A stretch of DNA of 64,000 bases from Capra hircus (taxonomy: Eukaryota; Chordata; Mammalia; Artiodactyla; Bovidae): assembly GCF_001704415.2 (NCBI RefSeq), contig NC_030819.1, forward strand, positions 40,046,575 to 40,110,574, in the 5' to 3' direction. Positions 23,374-35,559 of this stretch are shown here, piece by piece. The notes under the pieces are model-generated. The model was not told the DNA's origin. It was given only the letters and a program-made list of their open reading frames with translations, and ran no database searches. The translations under genes were made by a program, and so were the position numbers. Position 1 is the stretch's first letter. Every line of letters starts with the position of its first letter.

Positions 23374-23436
23374 GCGTGCTCAGTCCTGTCTGACTCTTTG
23401 TGACGCATGAACTGTAGTCTACCAGGTTCCTGCAAG
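23374..23436 (-). mobile_element. Bov SINE remnant
   Basis: Only the tail portion remains: GTGCTCAGTCCTGTCTGACT to GTCTACCAGGTTCC. Confidence 0.8.
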
Positions 23437-23505
23437 GTCTTTTACTGCTTGCATTAATTTATTGACCAGCAGGAGGTGCTATTACTATCTTTTTTTCCTT
23501 CTCTA

Positions 23506-23713
23506 GACTTCCCAGGTGACACAGTGGTAAAGATTTTACCTCCGGAAGCAGGAAACACAGGAGATGTGGGTTCAATTCCTGGGTCAGGACGATCCCGTGG
23601 AGAAAGAAATGGCAACCTCCTCCCTTATTCTTGCCTGGAGAATCCCATGGACAGACAGCCTGGTGGGCGACAGTCCATAGAGTCAAAGAGTAACATACGA
23701 CTGAGCAGGCACA
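23506..23713 (+). mobile_element. Bov-tA SINE
   Basis: Head GACTTCCCAGGTGACACAGT, then GGTTCAATTCCTGGGTCAGG, then a Bov-A tail ending ACATACGACTGAGCAGGCAC. Confidence 0.92.
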
Positions 23714-23731
23714 CATGGCTCCTTCCCTACA

Positions 23732-23787
23732 CAAGAGAAGTGAGAAATATATTAAATAACGTTCATTCAGAAAAAAAAATCAATAAA
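23732..23787 (+). repeat. Left ~53-bp direct repeat around a SINE
   Basis: CAAGAGAAGTGAGAAATATA, then TTAAATAACGTTCATTCAGA, recurs at 24003-24055 with about 80% identity by eye. A SINE fragment lies between the copies. Confidence 0.8.
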
Positions 23788-23809
23788 CAAATAACCAAAG
23801 ACTCTTTAT

Positions 23810-23973
23810 AGCCGCGTGGACTATATAGCCCACCAGGCTCCTCTGTCCATGGAATTATCCAGGCAAGAATACTGGAGTGGGTAGCCATCTCCTTCAGGCG
23901 ATCTTCCCGTCCCAAGGATTAACCCTGGTCTCCTGCATTGCAGGCAGATTCTTTACTGTCTGAGCCACTAAGA
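23810..23973 (-). mobile_element. Bov-tA SINE, partial
   Basis: Reverse SINE lacking part of its tail; CCCACCAGGCTCCTCTGTCC and GCAGATTCTTTACTGTCTGA are clear. Confidence 0.9.
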
Positions 23974-24002
23974 AAACTCTTCTTTACTTTCACTTTTTCA
24001 AT

Positions 24003-24055
24003 CAAGAGAAATGATGAATACATTAAATAATATTCATTCAGGAAAAACAACTAAA
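24003..24055 (+). repeat. Right ~53-bp direct repeat around a SINE
   Basis: CAAGAGAAATGATGAATACA, then TTAAATAATATTCATTCAGG, matches 23732-23787 in the same orientation. Confidence 0.8.
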
Positions 24056-24095
24056 TCTGCTATAGATATACTTTGAGTATTCCTAAAGATATTGT

Positions 24096-24438
24096 CTTGA
24101 GAGTCCCTTGGACTGCGAGGAGATCCAACCAGTCCATTCTAAAGGAGATCAGTCCTGGGTGTTCTTTGGAAGGAACGATGCTAAAGCTGAAACTCCAGTA
24201 CTTTGGCCACCTCATGCGAAGAGTTGACTCATTGGAAAAGACTCTGATGCTGGGAGGGATTGGGGGCAGGAGGAGAAGGGGACGACAGAGGATGAGATAG
24301 CCATGAAATGGCATCACTGACTCGATGGACGTGAGTCTGAGTGAACTCTGGGAGTTGGTGATGGACAGGGAGGCCTGGCGTGCTGCGATTCATGGCGTCG
24401 CAAAGAGTCGGACACGACTGAGTGACTGAACTGAACTG
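24096..24438 (+). mobile_element. BovB LINE 3' end with perfect 11-bp target-site duplication
   Basis: Forward BovB from CTTGAGAGTCCCTTGGACTG to the ACTGAACTGAAC tail. The frame 24073-24300 encodes the end of the ORF (GHLMRRVDSLEKTLMLGGIG). AAAGATATTGT flanks it at 24085-24095 and 24439-24449. Confidence 0.96.
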
Positions 24439-24449
24439 AAAGATATTGT

Positions 24450-26132
24450 AGAACAAAAGCTGCAGAAGATAAACAGAATTCTTTTAGTTTCCTTCTCTGT
24501 CTTTGGTAGGCTTTTCTCCCTTTGGCCAACCCACACTTCAATTTATTTCCTTAATGAAATGTTCTAGATTTGTTACTAAAGATTTAAATTGTGTTGAAAT
24601 TTCTTTGTATTTTCTCCGTGCATACTGAGGTATGTTTTGCAACTTTTATGCTCTTCTTTGTAAAGAATAGAATTGCTAATTGCAAGTGTTGACAAGACCA
24701 AACATTGCAAATAAAGTTGGCAAAGGTCAGAAAAATACCTATATTATTAAAACCTGAATTCATTTTCCCAAAGCATTATTGCTCTAGTTGTAAATGAACC
24801 CAAGACCTGATTTGAAAACATTCTAAATGAAAATCACTGGAGGATTTTATTTGTTTGTGCAGCTATATAAACCAGTGTTCTGATAAAAATTCTGGAAGTG
24901 CTAGACACCTAAGCTTCATGGTTAAGGATATAAAGTCTGGAGAAAGAGAAACAGTGTGGTTTTACTCTGCACATCAGATGACAGCTGGAATGTTATGCTC
25001 AGTCATGGCACCACAGTCTTTAGTAGGACATTGACAAACTCTGATCATTAAGGGAATAGCCTAGATGATAGGGTTTGGGAAATGATGGTAATGCTTAGTC
25101 TTGAGAAGAGTTACAGAGGGTCTGAAGTGAATGATAGAGTCAATTCATACTGTGCTCTTTGAAGGACAGAAATCTAACTGATGAACAGTAATTATAGACA
25201 TCTACATTGGGTTCCATAAGAAAGAGTCTTGCTACAAGAACTATCTAAAAGTGAAGCTTATTACTCTTAAAACATTAACTTTTCCTTTTGACAGAGGGTT
25301 TAATAGGAAAGTGGGATGAAAAGTTAGCGATAGTACATATATTTAATTACTTTTTATTGGCCATATTGTTCACAGTACGGAAGTGTAATAGTTTAAAACA
25401 AATTCCTTCTTTCCCAGACTATCAACCTTCCATTTCCTTTCTTAGTAATTACTGTTGTTAGGGAAATTTGAAGGTAATTCTGCACTGGAAGGAGGTAGAT
25501 TGAATAAGGCAATCTTATTCCTTTCTACTTATACAATTTGATGATTCTATTTTATTTTACTTTGAATTATTTTCTAAACTTTGTATGGTGCCTTTCTGGT
25601 TAAAAGACATCCATCCTTTTAGCCACATCCTTCAAGGTTTTATAGTCATATTCTTTCATAGTTTTTGAGATGATTTTCAGACATTAATTTTGAGAAGAAT
25701 GTTTCATGTTTATAAGCTATCATACTGTTTTTACCCTGGTATTCATGGATGGGTTGGTTAACTCATGGGCAAGACTGTGACTGTAGGCTCCCAAATACAT
25801 TTTTTCTAATTTAAAGAAAATTTTGAATGTTTTATGCTCCTTTGTTCTCTTTGTCCTTATTTTATGAGTACTCTGTGAAGGGGTCTATAGTTGTAAGATT
25901 AATAATAGGATTAAATGATAATCATTAAATATTATATAAGAAAATATTTTTCACCATGGTAGGATTTGGAATGAAGGGTGAAAAATATTATTTTAACCAA
26001 TAAAGATCATCAGAATTGATAACAGAAAGGCATGAATTCTTAAAGGGATTTAAATGGAAGACCTTGAACTTTACTATAAATTAATTTGATTTGACTTTCC
26101 ACTATAAAAAATAAAGTCTCCAAGAGAAGTGT
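24450..26132. other. Intronic stretch, nothing recognised
   Basis: AT-rich, free of ruminant repeats and of credible coding frames. Confidence 0.45.
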
Positions 26133-26360
26133 CAGTTTTATTATTATTGAAGTATAGTTGATTTATAGTGTTGTATTGATTTCTGCTGTACAGCAACGTG
26201 TTTCAGTGATACATATATATATAATACATATATATGTAAAGTATATATACATATACTTTATTATGTTCTTTTCCATCATGATCATGGTTTATCTCAGGAT
26301 ATTGAATATAGTTCCCTGTCAGTTCTTGAAATTTGTGGAATACTTCCAACAATCAACTTT
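26133..26360 (-). repeat. L1 3' end fragment with AT microsatellite
   Basis: Reverse L1 3' UTR: TTGAAGTATAGTTGATTTAT, GCTGTACAGCAACGTGTTTC and CAGGATATTGAATATAGTTC. TA-rich repeats (26210-26255) lie inside it. The 73-codon frame is not a gene. Confidence 0.8.
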
Positions 26361-27364
26361 TAAAATGTATAATAATTGAACCAGTCAAGTATTTTGATCC
26401 TTTATTTTTTCATGTATAAAGAGTCTTTTTATCTCAAAATTATTTTCTCATTAAATTGCCATGAATGTCAAATGACACAATTTATAACAGTATTCTGTAA
26501 ATGATGAAGCTCGGCAAAGATAAAGTAGTATTAATGTAATTAAACAGGCTGATCCAAGTGTTACTGATTTTTATTGCAGACTATCATTCCTTTGGATTTA
26601 AGAATAAAACTGATAACTTTAAAAAGATGTATAGCTTAGGTTTAGAAGTCTTAGTTTGGCAGTTTATTAAACTTCATGTACTGTGCTCTCTATATAATCC
26701 TAATAGAATTAGTTAACACTAAAATTTTGTTATTACAAGTTTATTTTCAGAGCTTACTTACAATAATTTCTTTTTATAAGTTTTTGTTTGTGGCATAATA
26801 AGCCTTTTGGATATGAAATATCATTGCTACTGTTATATGTTCAAACTGTCATATATTGCTCTTTGAAATATGCACACCACAAATGCTAGTAGACTTTAAA
26901 AATGAAGATTGCTTTCAATTGATTTCAGCTGTATGCTGTACTATTAATTGTTGGGAATGAATTGACATATACTGTAAAGTAAACAATAAGCTAGTTTTCA
27001 AAATGATAAAACTGTAACCTAATTCAATAAATTGAATCAGATTACGCAAACACTTTTGCACTTCATTAAATAAGTAGTCAGTATAATTAATGTGAGAGCA
27101 CTTTATCATGTTCACTTGTTGATATATGGCTAAGGATATGTACAGCAGATTAAACTATTTTCAGATCTACTTTTGTGCCATTTCACATTTTAACTAAAGT
27201 TACCGTAAACCAGATTCCTAGAGAATACCAAAATGGATTTGATCGTTTTATTGTTGCTGATTTTATAAAAGAATTAGTAGGCTATAGTTTTCTCTAAAGA
27301 CATGCATTTTTTTTTTTTAAACAACATGATGCTGTGATATAATTCCTAACTTGGAACTGAAAAG
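26361..27364. other. Intronic stretch, nothing recognised
   Basis: AT-rich unique-looking sequence. Confidence 0.4.
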
Positions 27365-27450
27365 TCTGGTCTTTATTCTCTTCCTTATCACTTCTAGCAA
27401 TGTGGCCTTGGCTAACAATACCTGGCCTCAATAATTACAAGTTTGATGTA
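27365..27450 (+). repeat. MIR fragment
   Basis: CTAGCAATGTGGCCTTGGCT followed by CCTGGCCTCAATAATTACA fits the MIR core (tagctgtgtgaccttgggc). Confidence 0.5.
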
Positions 27451-27452
27451 TC

Positions 27453-27668
27453 TGTGAGTGTTCAATCACTTCAGTCATATCCAACTTTTTACGACTCTGT
27501 GGACTGTAGCCCACCAGGTCCTCTGTCCATGGGATTCTCCAGGCAAGAATACTAGAGTGGATTGCCTTGCCCTCCTCTAGGGGGTCTTCCCACCTTAGGG
27601 ATCAGACCCTGTCTCCTATGTCTCCTGCATTCCGGGCAGATTCTTTACCCACTGAGCCACCTAGGAAA
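27453..27668 (-). mobile_element. Bov-tA SINE
   Basis: Reverse copy with TCACTTCAGTCATATCCAAC at the tail and TTTACCCACTGAGCCACCTA at the head. Confidence 0.93.
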
Positions 27669-27724
27669 GGCCACAGGGTGATACTAGGACATAAAATATC
27701 ATTTTAGAAAAGAGGGAAAAAAAT

Positions 27725-27960
27725 GCTAAGAGACTTGTCCAAAGTTTCACTATTATGTGCTAGAGACAGTTTCCAATTCAAATTTTGTGACTCCAATTTA
27801 CTGGTTATTTTCCTATATGGAGCTGCCTTCTGAAATACTTACTTAATCATGTACAAACCAAACATCATAATATCTGCCTTATCTCCTACTTGGTAGGACT
27901 CTGTGATGAGCTAATGTATCACAAACACTTTGCAAAGTCTTATATAGCAAGGTGTCATTT
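27725..27960. repeat. MIR fragments
   Basis: GAGACTTGTCCAAAGTTTCA is reverse MIR. A second piece near 27870-27940 (GCCTTATCTCCTACTTGGTA) looks like a forward MIR tail. Both are diverged. Confidence 0.45.
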
Positions 27961-28979
27961 GAGATTTGTTCTTATTACAGTTCTCAAAACAGGACATTTG
28001 CCTTGTTCCAAATAGAATACCAGTTATTTATCTATCAGTTTGAACACGTCAGTTCTGCAGATGATATGTTCTTTCCTCTATTTATGGAATTGGATTGTAA
28101 GCATCTCCTGTTTTTTTAAAAAAATTGCTTTTGTATCTTCCAATTAGCTCAAATAAAATACTTTTCTCCTGATACAATCTTCTCATGTCAATGATTACTT
28201 TTTGATCATTGTGATATTTAGAATTTTAATTCACTGAAATGCCTCCTAACATCAAATCCTTTGATGGAATGTCATTCCATCAAACATATTCCCATTAGCT
28301 TTCATTTAAGAAATGCAAATATGTGTGGAGAGAATATTTTTATAAATATGTGTTTTCTAATGATTTCACTTTGCCTCCTGAGATATAAGGATATGACTTA
28401 AAGGAACAGCGTGAAGTTTTTAAGCGTTAAAAGGAATGTAAGAATCTTTGTCTCTTCCAAAGGGCTTGAGATTATAAATGACTATGTTGGGTTAGACTCA
28501 AAAAAGTGATGCTAAATTGTCAAGATTCTAAGCATGTATAATATTTAATATTAAAATCAATAGCATGTTTACTCCTTCTGGTGAAATGTTATTCCCTAGA
28601 AGTAAATTTTTAAGTCGTTCTTCCTTATTAAAACATCTAGTTGAAAACTATTTTCTAAATGTGAAAATGTGGCACTGTGAAGGTTTTCAGAGTCTGTCCT
28701 ATTGGAAACCTTCACTCACGTATTAAAGCTGTAAATGCCTTTTGTATTATTTATTATCTTATATTGCTTAATGAAATCTTTCCAGGGGATTATATTAGGG
28801 TGTAAAAACACTTCAAAAGAATTACACAGAACCATGTTAATTTAAAGGCATATAAATGCAAGAATCTCTAAATTCCAAGAAAATTGATCTCTTTCCTTTT
28901 AGAATATAACAATATTTTGGTGTTATTTGAGGATGAGATTCATCTCATCATACCTAACCTTTAAGTTACTTATTGAATA

Positions 28980-29210
28980 AATTACATTTAAGGATACCAT
29001 TCCAAGAAGAACCCGTTACCATATGACCTGTCCATATGAGTTGTCTTTTTGATTTATAACGGCAATTGCTTTCTCGGCATGGATTTCATGACATAATAAT
29101 ATTCTATGAATTTTTGAAATTACAGTGAGCTTCACATCAATCATCTCTAATAAAATACTATATGTATCAATGAGCGAGGACTATTAGAAGGTAGACATTT
29201 TAGAAATGTA
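28980..29210 (+). promoter_or_regulatory. Candidate conserved noncoding element
   Basis: Repeat-free segment with retained CpGs (AACCCGTTACC, ATAACGGCAATTG, CTCGGCATGG, GAGCGAGGAC) in an otherwise AT-rich block. Function inferred only from texture and locus. Confidence 0.3.
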
Positions 29211-30459
29211 CACTTCTCCCAAATACCAATATTGATATTTTAATGAAATAGGCAGATTGCTTTTTTGATATTCTTTAAATTGATCATAAAAATGGTCAGT
29301 ATCATCACTCCCATTAGTGCACTATTCTATACTCTTAATAGTAATTTTTGTTTTCCTTGAAAGTGTTAACTGTCCATCCAGTTAATTTTGCCTAGACCAA
29401 TGTTGTTCTTGGCCTGAATTCAAGGAAATATATTGCTTCAGGGGTCCCTAGGCATTAATGTCTTAAATTTCAGGATTATAGTTAAACATATGTGACATGG
29501 GCTACCATTATTTGTTCATGTTTCTTTTATCTGTAAGAATCAGAGAGATTTAAAGTGAGATCTTAGCTGTGTTAAGAATTGAGTGTGCTTCTGTTTTTCT
29601 CTTCATTTTCTTTTCACAAAATATTGTTGAAAATAGCTTGAGTTATAGTCTTTCATGAGTAAATATTTATGCTATGCTGTGTGAAAAAATCTGTACCTAG
29701 AATCTGCCATCAGCAGCTGCCTCATTTTTAACTTAATCTCACTTAGTTTTGTTCCTAAAACACCACATTAACTAGCATGTGTGGTACTTCATTATTTTGA
29801 CATATTTTATGCCATCTTTTCATTAATAATCATTATATTTTTAACTGATTTCTTATTTCCTCTGTAAGCATGACTTTCTTAAAGACAATGTACATTTCTT
29901 AAGTAATATATTTGGAAACGCTATGAATACATTCAAAAAGAACTTTACTTTCTAGAAAACATTTTTGAAAACTTTTTCAAATTTATAGTCTTAATCATGT
30001 GGCTTAGAAAAGCCGTGGACATATTGCAGATGAAAAACAGAATATTTTTATAAGTGAAAATATTTGAGATTTGCTTCAAAATTTTACCTTGAGTTAATCT
30101 GCATGGTATATCTTGTATGTCTTTGTTACAGATATTCTCGCAGTTATATCATTTATTTACTCTAAAACTTTGTCTATACATACTATGCAATGGAAAGAAA
30201 TGAAACCAATTTATCAGATACATGTATATTTTGCTGAAAAAGTTCAAGCACTTTTATATGTAAAAAGAGTAGCTATATTTATACTTTTCACCACTCTCTT
30301 CAGTTTCTAGCATGATATCTGGTCAAACTGTTAAATTAAAATCTTTTCATCAATAAACATAGTTAATTGGTTAAAATCAGAGGGAATGGAAATTTATTCA
30401 GTAACTATTAACATAGTAGGAAATCTTCTAACATCTAAAGATTAATTTGTATCTCATAA

Positions 30460-30620
30460 CAAACTATGAAAAATGTCTTGCTTATCCCATTTTACATATA
30501 AGTTAACTAAGGCACCAGTGGTTTAAATGATTTGTTTAAGTTGAAGAGAAGGCCTCACTTGAGGATTGGACTCAAGGAAGGGTAATTATAGACCCTGTTA
30601 TTTACTGTATAGTCCATTCC
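30460..30620 (-). repeat. Probable MIR fragment
   Basis: ATCCCATTTTACATATAAGT, TAACTAAGGCACC and GATTGGACTCAAGG follow MIR order in reverse. Confidence 0.55.
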
Positions 30621-32267
30621 AAGGAACACATTATCCACGTTAGAGGCTATTTATACTTTGAGTAGAATTGAAACAGGATGAATCAAAATGAAAGAGTTTT
30701 TAAGATAATGGAGTCAAATTCTTGAAGAATGCTTCAAGTTTGTATTAACATGTTTAATCTTAATTTGAAAAACTCATACCACAACTTCATATATTTGGCA
30801 GATAAATCATATTCTTGTATTGTAGGTATTCTAACACTAGTTTAATATTGGGTAGAAGCTTAACTTATTTTAAAGTAATTATATTTTAAATAGCTGATAT
30901 GTTCAGTGCTTTGATTTGGAGGCTTAGTATAGAGGTAGCAAAAGAATAGAATGTGATGTAAAAAATTAAATTTTAGAATTATAATCATGCTTAATTGCTT
31001 AATAAGCCACTATGTTTGAATTTTAATTCTAACATGGCTATCCTTTGTTTATGGAAGAGCCTATCAAGCCTTTTTTATTTTAAAAAATTGCACTTTGCTG
31101 CATAATGTAATGCTAACTGACTTAATTGTTTCCTGCTTTAGAATTATTTCTGAACTTTATGAATAGTGAAGCATAGTGTAGTATTACTTATTAAGACGGA
31201 ATCATGCTATTTTACCCTAAATAATTGAAGAAAATTCCTAAACTTTTATTAATTGTTTACTCTTTGGGTTTTCACTTGCCCTGTATTAGTATTAAATTTC
31301 TATGTTATTACTTATTTGTGCAATTGATATATTACTTGGTTGAGACATTGTAACAATTGGCCTCCAAGGGAAGTTCAGTGAAGGTTCTTTGGTTCCAAGA
31401 ATTAGAGAAATACTTTTCACTATAGTTTATTGAACACTAACCCATTTGATATAATTGACAAAATAGAGCTATGTTTCAGATATTTAGTTATTAAGCTATT
31501 ATTGCCTCATTTTGGAAAAAAAAGAAATTATGTTACTTGTAATTCCACCGTGTCATGTAACATATTTTCTTTTTGTTTATAAATGCTGAGTCCTTGCTCA
31601 CTTGTATACTGAACATTAATATTTACCAGAATGGCCTATGTCTTGCTGTTTTTCGAAATGTGGTGAACCAATTGTTTACAAACATAGTACACTATCTCAG
31701 GATTGTTTTAAAACAAATATGGTAGAATCACAGTTTCATCATTGGTATCATTCCAAATTTTATCAGTTCTCAAAATCTAGGTTTTGAATTCCTTTTTTTT
31801 CTCTTTGCATTGTATTTGCAATACTTGTGAGCACTTGGATTTTTACCAGTTTCATAGTAAGATCTCAATGAACAGGAAGTAGAAACAATTTCAACAATTT
31901 ATGTTTATTAAGCATTTCAAATTCTACATTTATTTTGTTATTCTACTTCATCATGTTTTTCAAAGGGAAAAAAACAAGTTGTTTCTGAAATTTTCAAAAA
32001 GTTGAGTCTTGATAGAAAAATGAGTAGATAGCAGTTTTTATTTTACACTGACTCTCAAATCCAGATGAAAGATTTGAATATTAGGACCTTGACTTGACTC
32101 ACCTCTGCTTAATTTTGACAGTTGTCTTAAAGTGAATTTAGTGTTTAATGAAATTTTCTGGACTGATAACTCAAGACCTGAAGGGAACAATTTTAGTAGT
32201 GAGAAAGTAATTTTCTGGCCTAATTACACCTTCGACCTCACTACAAAGTCTGTCAACAAAAGTGCCA

Positions 32268-32404
32268 GGTTTGATCATGATTTTTTTTGACGTGTATTCA
32301 CCAATCTACTTCACACAGGAGACTTTTAACAATAGCATTTTGTATTTGCAACCTAACTAAGATTTTACATTAGAGAATCAAACCTCAGTGTACTGTTGCC
32401 AATA
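32268..32404 (+). repeat. Diverged duplicate, copy A
   Basis: Shares CATGATTTT, TATTCACCA, TTTTAACA, AACCTAA and the perfect block TGTACTGTTGCCAATA with 33935-34080, in the same order and spacing. Not a repeat I can name. Confidence 0.6.
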
Positions 32405-33199
32405 AGTGAGTCACTTAAATCCCTTTTAGAGTTGAAAAATTATGTGATTATTAATGAACTTTACATTTTGCACTCTTTGGAAACCTACATGGCTATATTT
32501 TTTGAGATGGCCATGCAAATCATATCAAAAATTAGCAAACTAATGATGAATTGGTCTTTAAAATGTTGAATGACTGCCGTCTCTAAAATTTATTTCTTAT
32601 CTGTTTTCACTCTAAAAGCCTAGTAGAGTTCTGATCTATACAACTGGCCTCTTAAGGGACTCTGATTAACCTCAACCACTAAATACATTTTCTTAAAGTT
32701 TTGAGTCTGACTGCTCCTGTGTTTTAATAATATAGTAGTTTATGTTTAATTGTTCAGTTGTTAACTCGAGTACTTTCTCCAATAATTCTTTGAACAGAAG
32801 ACTTTTAATGGCTGCATTAAAGATCTGCTGATGCTTTTCATAGGAACCCAAGTTTTGCTCTCCAGCCTGATATTCTTTCAACCTAGCCTTTTTTTTGTTT
32901 TCTCCTCCTCTTCGCTCTTGTCATCTTGAATTTCACTTAAAGTAGTTTAATTGTCAAGGTTGTTGAAACCTTGTGTTTAGCAGAGGTGTAAGTCTGATTA
33001 GAGAAACAAGGTAGCAAAAGATTACTGATTGATGTTTTTGAATTTTTGTCTCTGGTCTCTCTGATTTTAATTCCTCCATTGGCTTCTGATAAATATTTTT
33101 CTCATTTGGGGTAGTTACACACACACACTTATACACATTCTCACATATTAATGCAAATACAATTTTCAGTATATTAAAGTGTTAGTAATTGTTACCATA

Positions 33200-33265
33200 T
33201 ATTGGCACTTATTAGATTTCAGTTAGTAAGTTGTTTCACATATGTAAGCTCATTTAATCCCTATA
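33200..33265 (-). repeat. MIR SINE, left part
   Basis: CACATATGTAAGCTCATTTAATCC fits MIR; shortened here it reads GTAAGCTCATTTAATCC. It is split by a younger SINE and resumes at 33781. Confidence 0.65.
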
Positions 33266-33770
33266 ATGGGCTTCCTTCATAGCTCAGTTGGTAAAGAAAC
33301 TGAAAGTGAAAGTCGCTCAGTCCTGTCTGACTCTTTGTGACCTCATGGGCTATACAGTCCATGGAATTCTCTAGGCCAGAATACTGCAGCGGGTAGCTTT
33401 TCCCTTCTCCAGGGGATCTTCCCAATCCAGGGATTGAACCCAGGTCTCCCACATCCCAGGCAGATTCTTTACCAGCTGAACCACAAGGGAAGCCCAGTTG
33501 TTAAAGAATCTGCCTGCAATGCAGGAGACCCTGGTTGGATTCCTGGGTGCATCGGGAAGTTCTGGTGAAGGGATAAGCTACCCACTCTAGTATTCTTGGG
33601 CTTCCCTTGTGGCTCAGATGGTAAACAATCAACTTTCAATGCGGGAAGATCTAGGTTTGATCCCAGATCTTGGGCTACCCACTCCAGTATTCTGGCCTGG
33701 AGAATTCCATTTACTGTATAGCCCATGGGATTGCAAAGAATCGGACACAGCTGAGCCACTTTCACTTTTC
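33266..33770 (+). mobile_element. Dimeric Bov-tA SINE, itself interrupted by another SINE
   Basis: Forward dimer whose first head breaks at 33298 and resumes at about 33495. The second head starts near 33600 (GGCTTCCCTTGTGGCTCAG) and the tail ends CACAGCTGAGCCACTTTCAC. It is flanked by AATCCCTATA (33256-33265) and AATTCCTATA (33771-33780). Confidence 0.92.
33299..33494 (-). mobile_element. Bov-tA SINE nested in the dimeric SINE
   Basis: Reverse SINE from GAAAGTGAAAGTCGCTCAGT to CCACAAGGGAAGC. The duplicated CAGTTG[G/T]TAAAGAA at 33285-33298 and 33495-33508 is its target-site duplication and lies inside the host SINE head. Confidence 0.94.
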
Positions 33771-33780
33771 AATTCCTATA

Positions 33781-33900
33781 TGTCTTTGGGTAGTTATTAT
33801 GATTTCCATTTTACAGACAAGTAAAATTTGTCACTGATTTTTCTGCTCAGCATTGTTAACCTGACTGCAAAGTTTGTCTCCTAATTCACTGCGCAACAAC
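33781..33900 (-). repeat. MIR SINE, right part
   Basis: GATTTCCATTTTACAGACAAG and GTCTCCTAATTCACTGCGC continue the MIR core in reverse (first motif begins near 33799). Confidence 0.65.
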
Positions 33901-33934
33901 CATGCATTCTTATGAGCAGCTTTGTGTTCATTAA

Positions 33935-34080
33935 TGGTTATTATATCATGATTTTAAAAAATAGTTTTTTCACCAGTAACGCATTTTACTCTAGACATTT
34001 TTTAACAGTACACTTGATGTTTATAACCTAAGTATGATTTTTGCATCCGAGAGTAAAACGTCAATGTACTGTTGCCAATA
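33935..34080 (+). repeat. Diverged duplicate, copy B
   Basis: Matches 32268-32404; ends with the same TGTACTGTTGCCAATA. The 67-codon frame overlapping it (34041-34244) has no known family. Confidence 0.6.
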
Positions 34081-35559
34081 TGGTGGTTCTCTTGCTTATT
34101 TTAAATTTGATAAATTATGGGGGTGCCAGTGGGCTCTACATATTACTGTTTTGGCAGCAGCCTTACTTGCTTAGATCATATCAACAGTATTGTGCCCATT
34201 TATGGTTACTATGTCTTGAGAGGCCACAACAGAAAGCAGTTTGACCAGATTGAATAATCAGTACTGAAAGTTATTTTCTTAAGATTGATTGAAAGAAATG
34301 AAGATATTTAGAGAAGTCATGGGGCTTTAGGGATGCTGTCTTTGGATATTAAAAAGGATATAGATTAATTGTTCATTGTTCCAGGAGGTAGGTCAAAAGG
34401 TTTCACTTATGAAAAAAAAATATTTACAGGGCAAAAAAGAAAGTATGAAAATTAGCCTACTGAGAAGCTATATGGACCACCAGGCTTTGATATCTCACTA
34501 TAAATATTTTGACTATTGTCTCCCAGGTGTGTTATAGAGTATTTTTGTTTTTTACATTTAAGACAATTTCATAAGCATTGTTATTATGAGTAGTAGTAGT
34601 TCTAATTTTCAGCATGCTGACAAAATAAAAATAAATAATCCCAAGGAGTCATTTTATCTAAAACTTATTATTTGATATTTTATTTTGGAAACATGTAACT
34701 TAGCAAGTTTCGCAAGTTTATATTCCTTTCCAATACTATCCAGAAACAATGTAACTGATGAACTAGTTTTTTGAAATCTGAAATGCACACATTTGATTAA
34801 ATCAAATTTACATGTATAAATTTGGGTAATTTTATACATGATTGTCTATTTGAGTAACACTTCATTAATCATTCTGTTGTGCAGAAATGGCCGTAACATT
34901 CCAGGGCACAGTTTAAATAACGTTCAGTCTTCTTTCTTGGAGTTTAAATTAATCCTTTGGCAGATCTAGGTAACAAAATAATAAAAGCATTAAATTTTAC
35001 TTGTAATACATGAAATTTAAAAGATCCCAGGGAATCAATTTTGCTCTGTATTAACACTTTTTCCAGTGATTAAGTTCATGTTTACTTAAGACAAACTGAT
35101 GGAGCCAAAGTATTACTGTTATACTTTATAATAAACAACTATGAAACACTTATGGAGAGATTTCACAAAACTTTATCTTTTTTTTTCTTTTCACTGTTTA
35201 TATTCTCTTCTGTAGTGTCTTTATATCCTTTTTCATTATTGTCATCACTCTTATTTATTATACTTTCCAAAACATTTCACATTCATCACTAGATATTTGT
35301 ACTTGAATTTTCTGTTGTCATTTCAAACTTGTCAGTGATTAAAATTGAGCACATTATTGTTTCTTCCATACCAAACTCAGCTGATTTTTCTGTTTATCTT
35401 AATGGTAATTTCTGTTTTAAATAGTCACACAGGCTAAAGAGCTGGGAGAATTCTTATAATTGCTAAGGGAATCTAACAAAACAAAAACAGCTTACACACA
35501 ACATGGAATATTATTTTACAGATTCATTTAAAGTTATAACTTATTTTTTAAGCATTTGT
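34081..35559. other. Intronic stretch, nothing recognised
   Basis: AT-rich, no young repeats, no credible coding frame. Confidence 0.4.

Larger units (their letters stand above)
27961..33199. other. 5.2-kb block without young transposons
   Basis: No Bov SINE, BovB or young L1 could be found, in contrast to a typical spacing of 1-2 kb elsewhere in the window. The block holds a possible MIR at 30460-30610, a candidate conserved element at 28980-29210 and one member of a diverged duplicate pair at 32268-32404. No coding frame above 65 codons. Confidence 0.55.

Noticed and set aside
34041..34244. 67-codon frame as a small protein
   Set aside because: It overlaps the diverged duplicate segment and has no known family or conserved start context.
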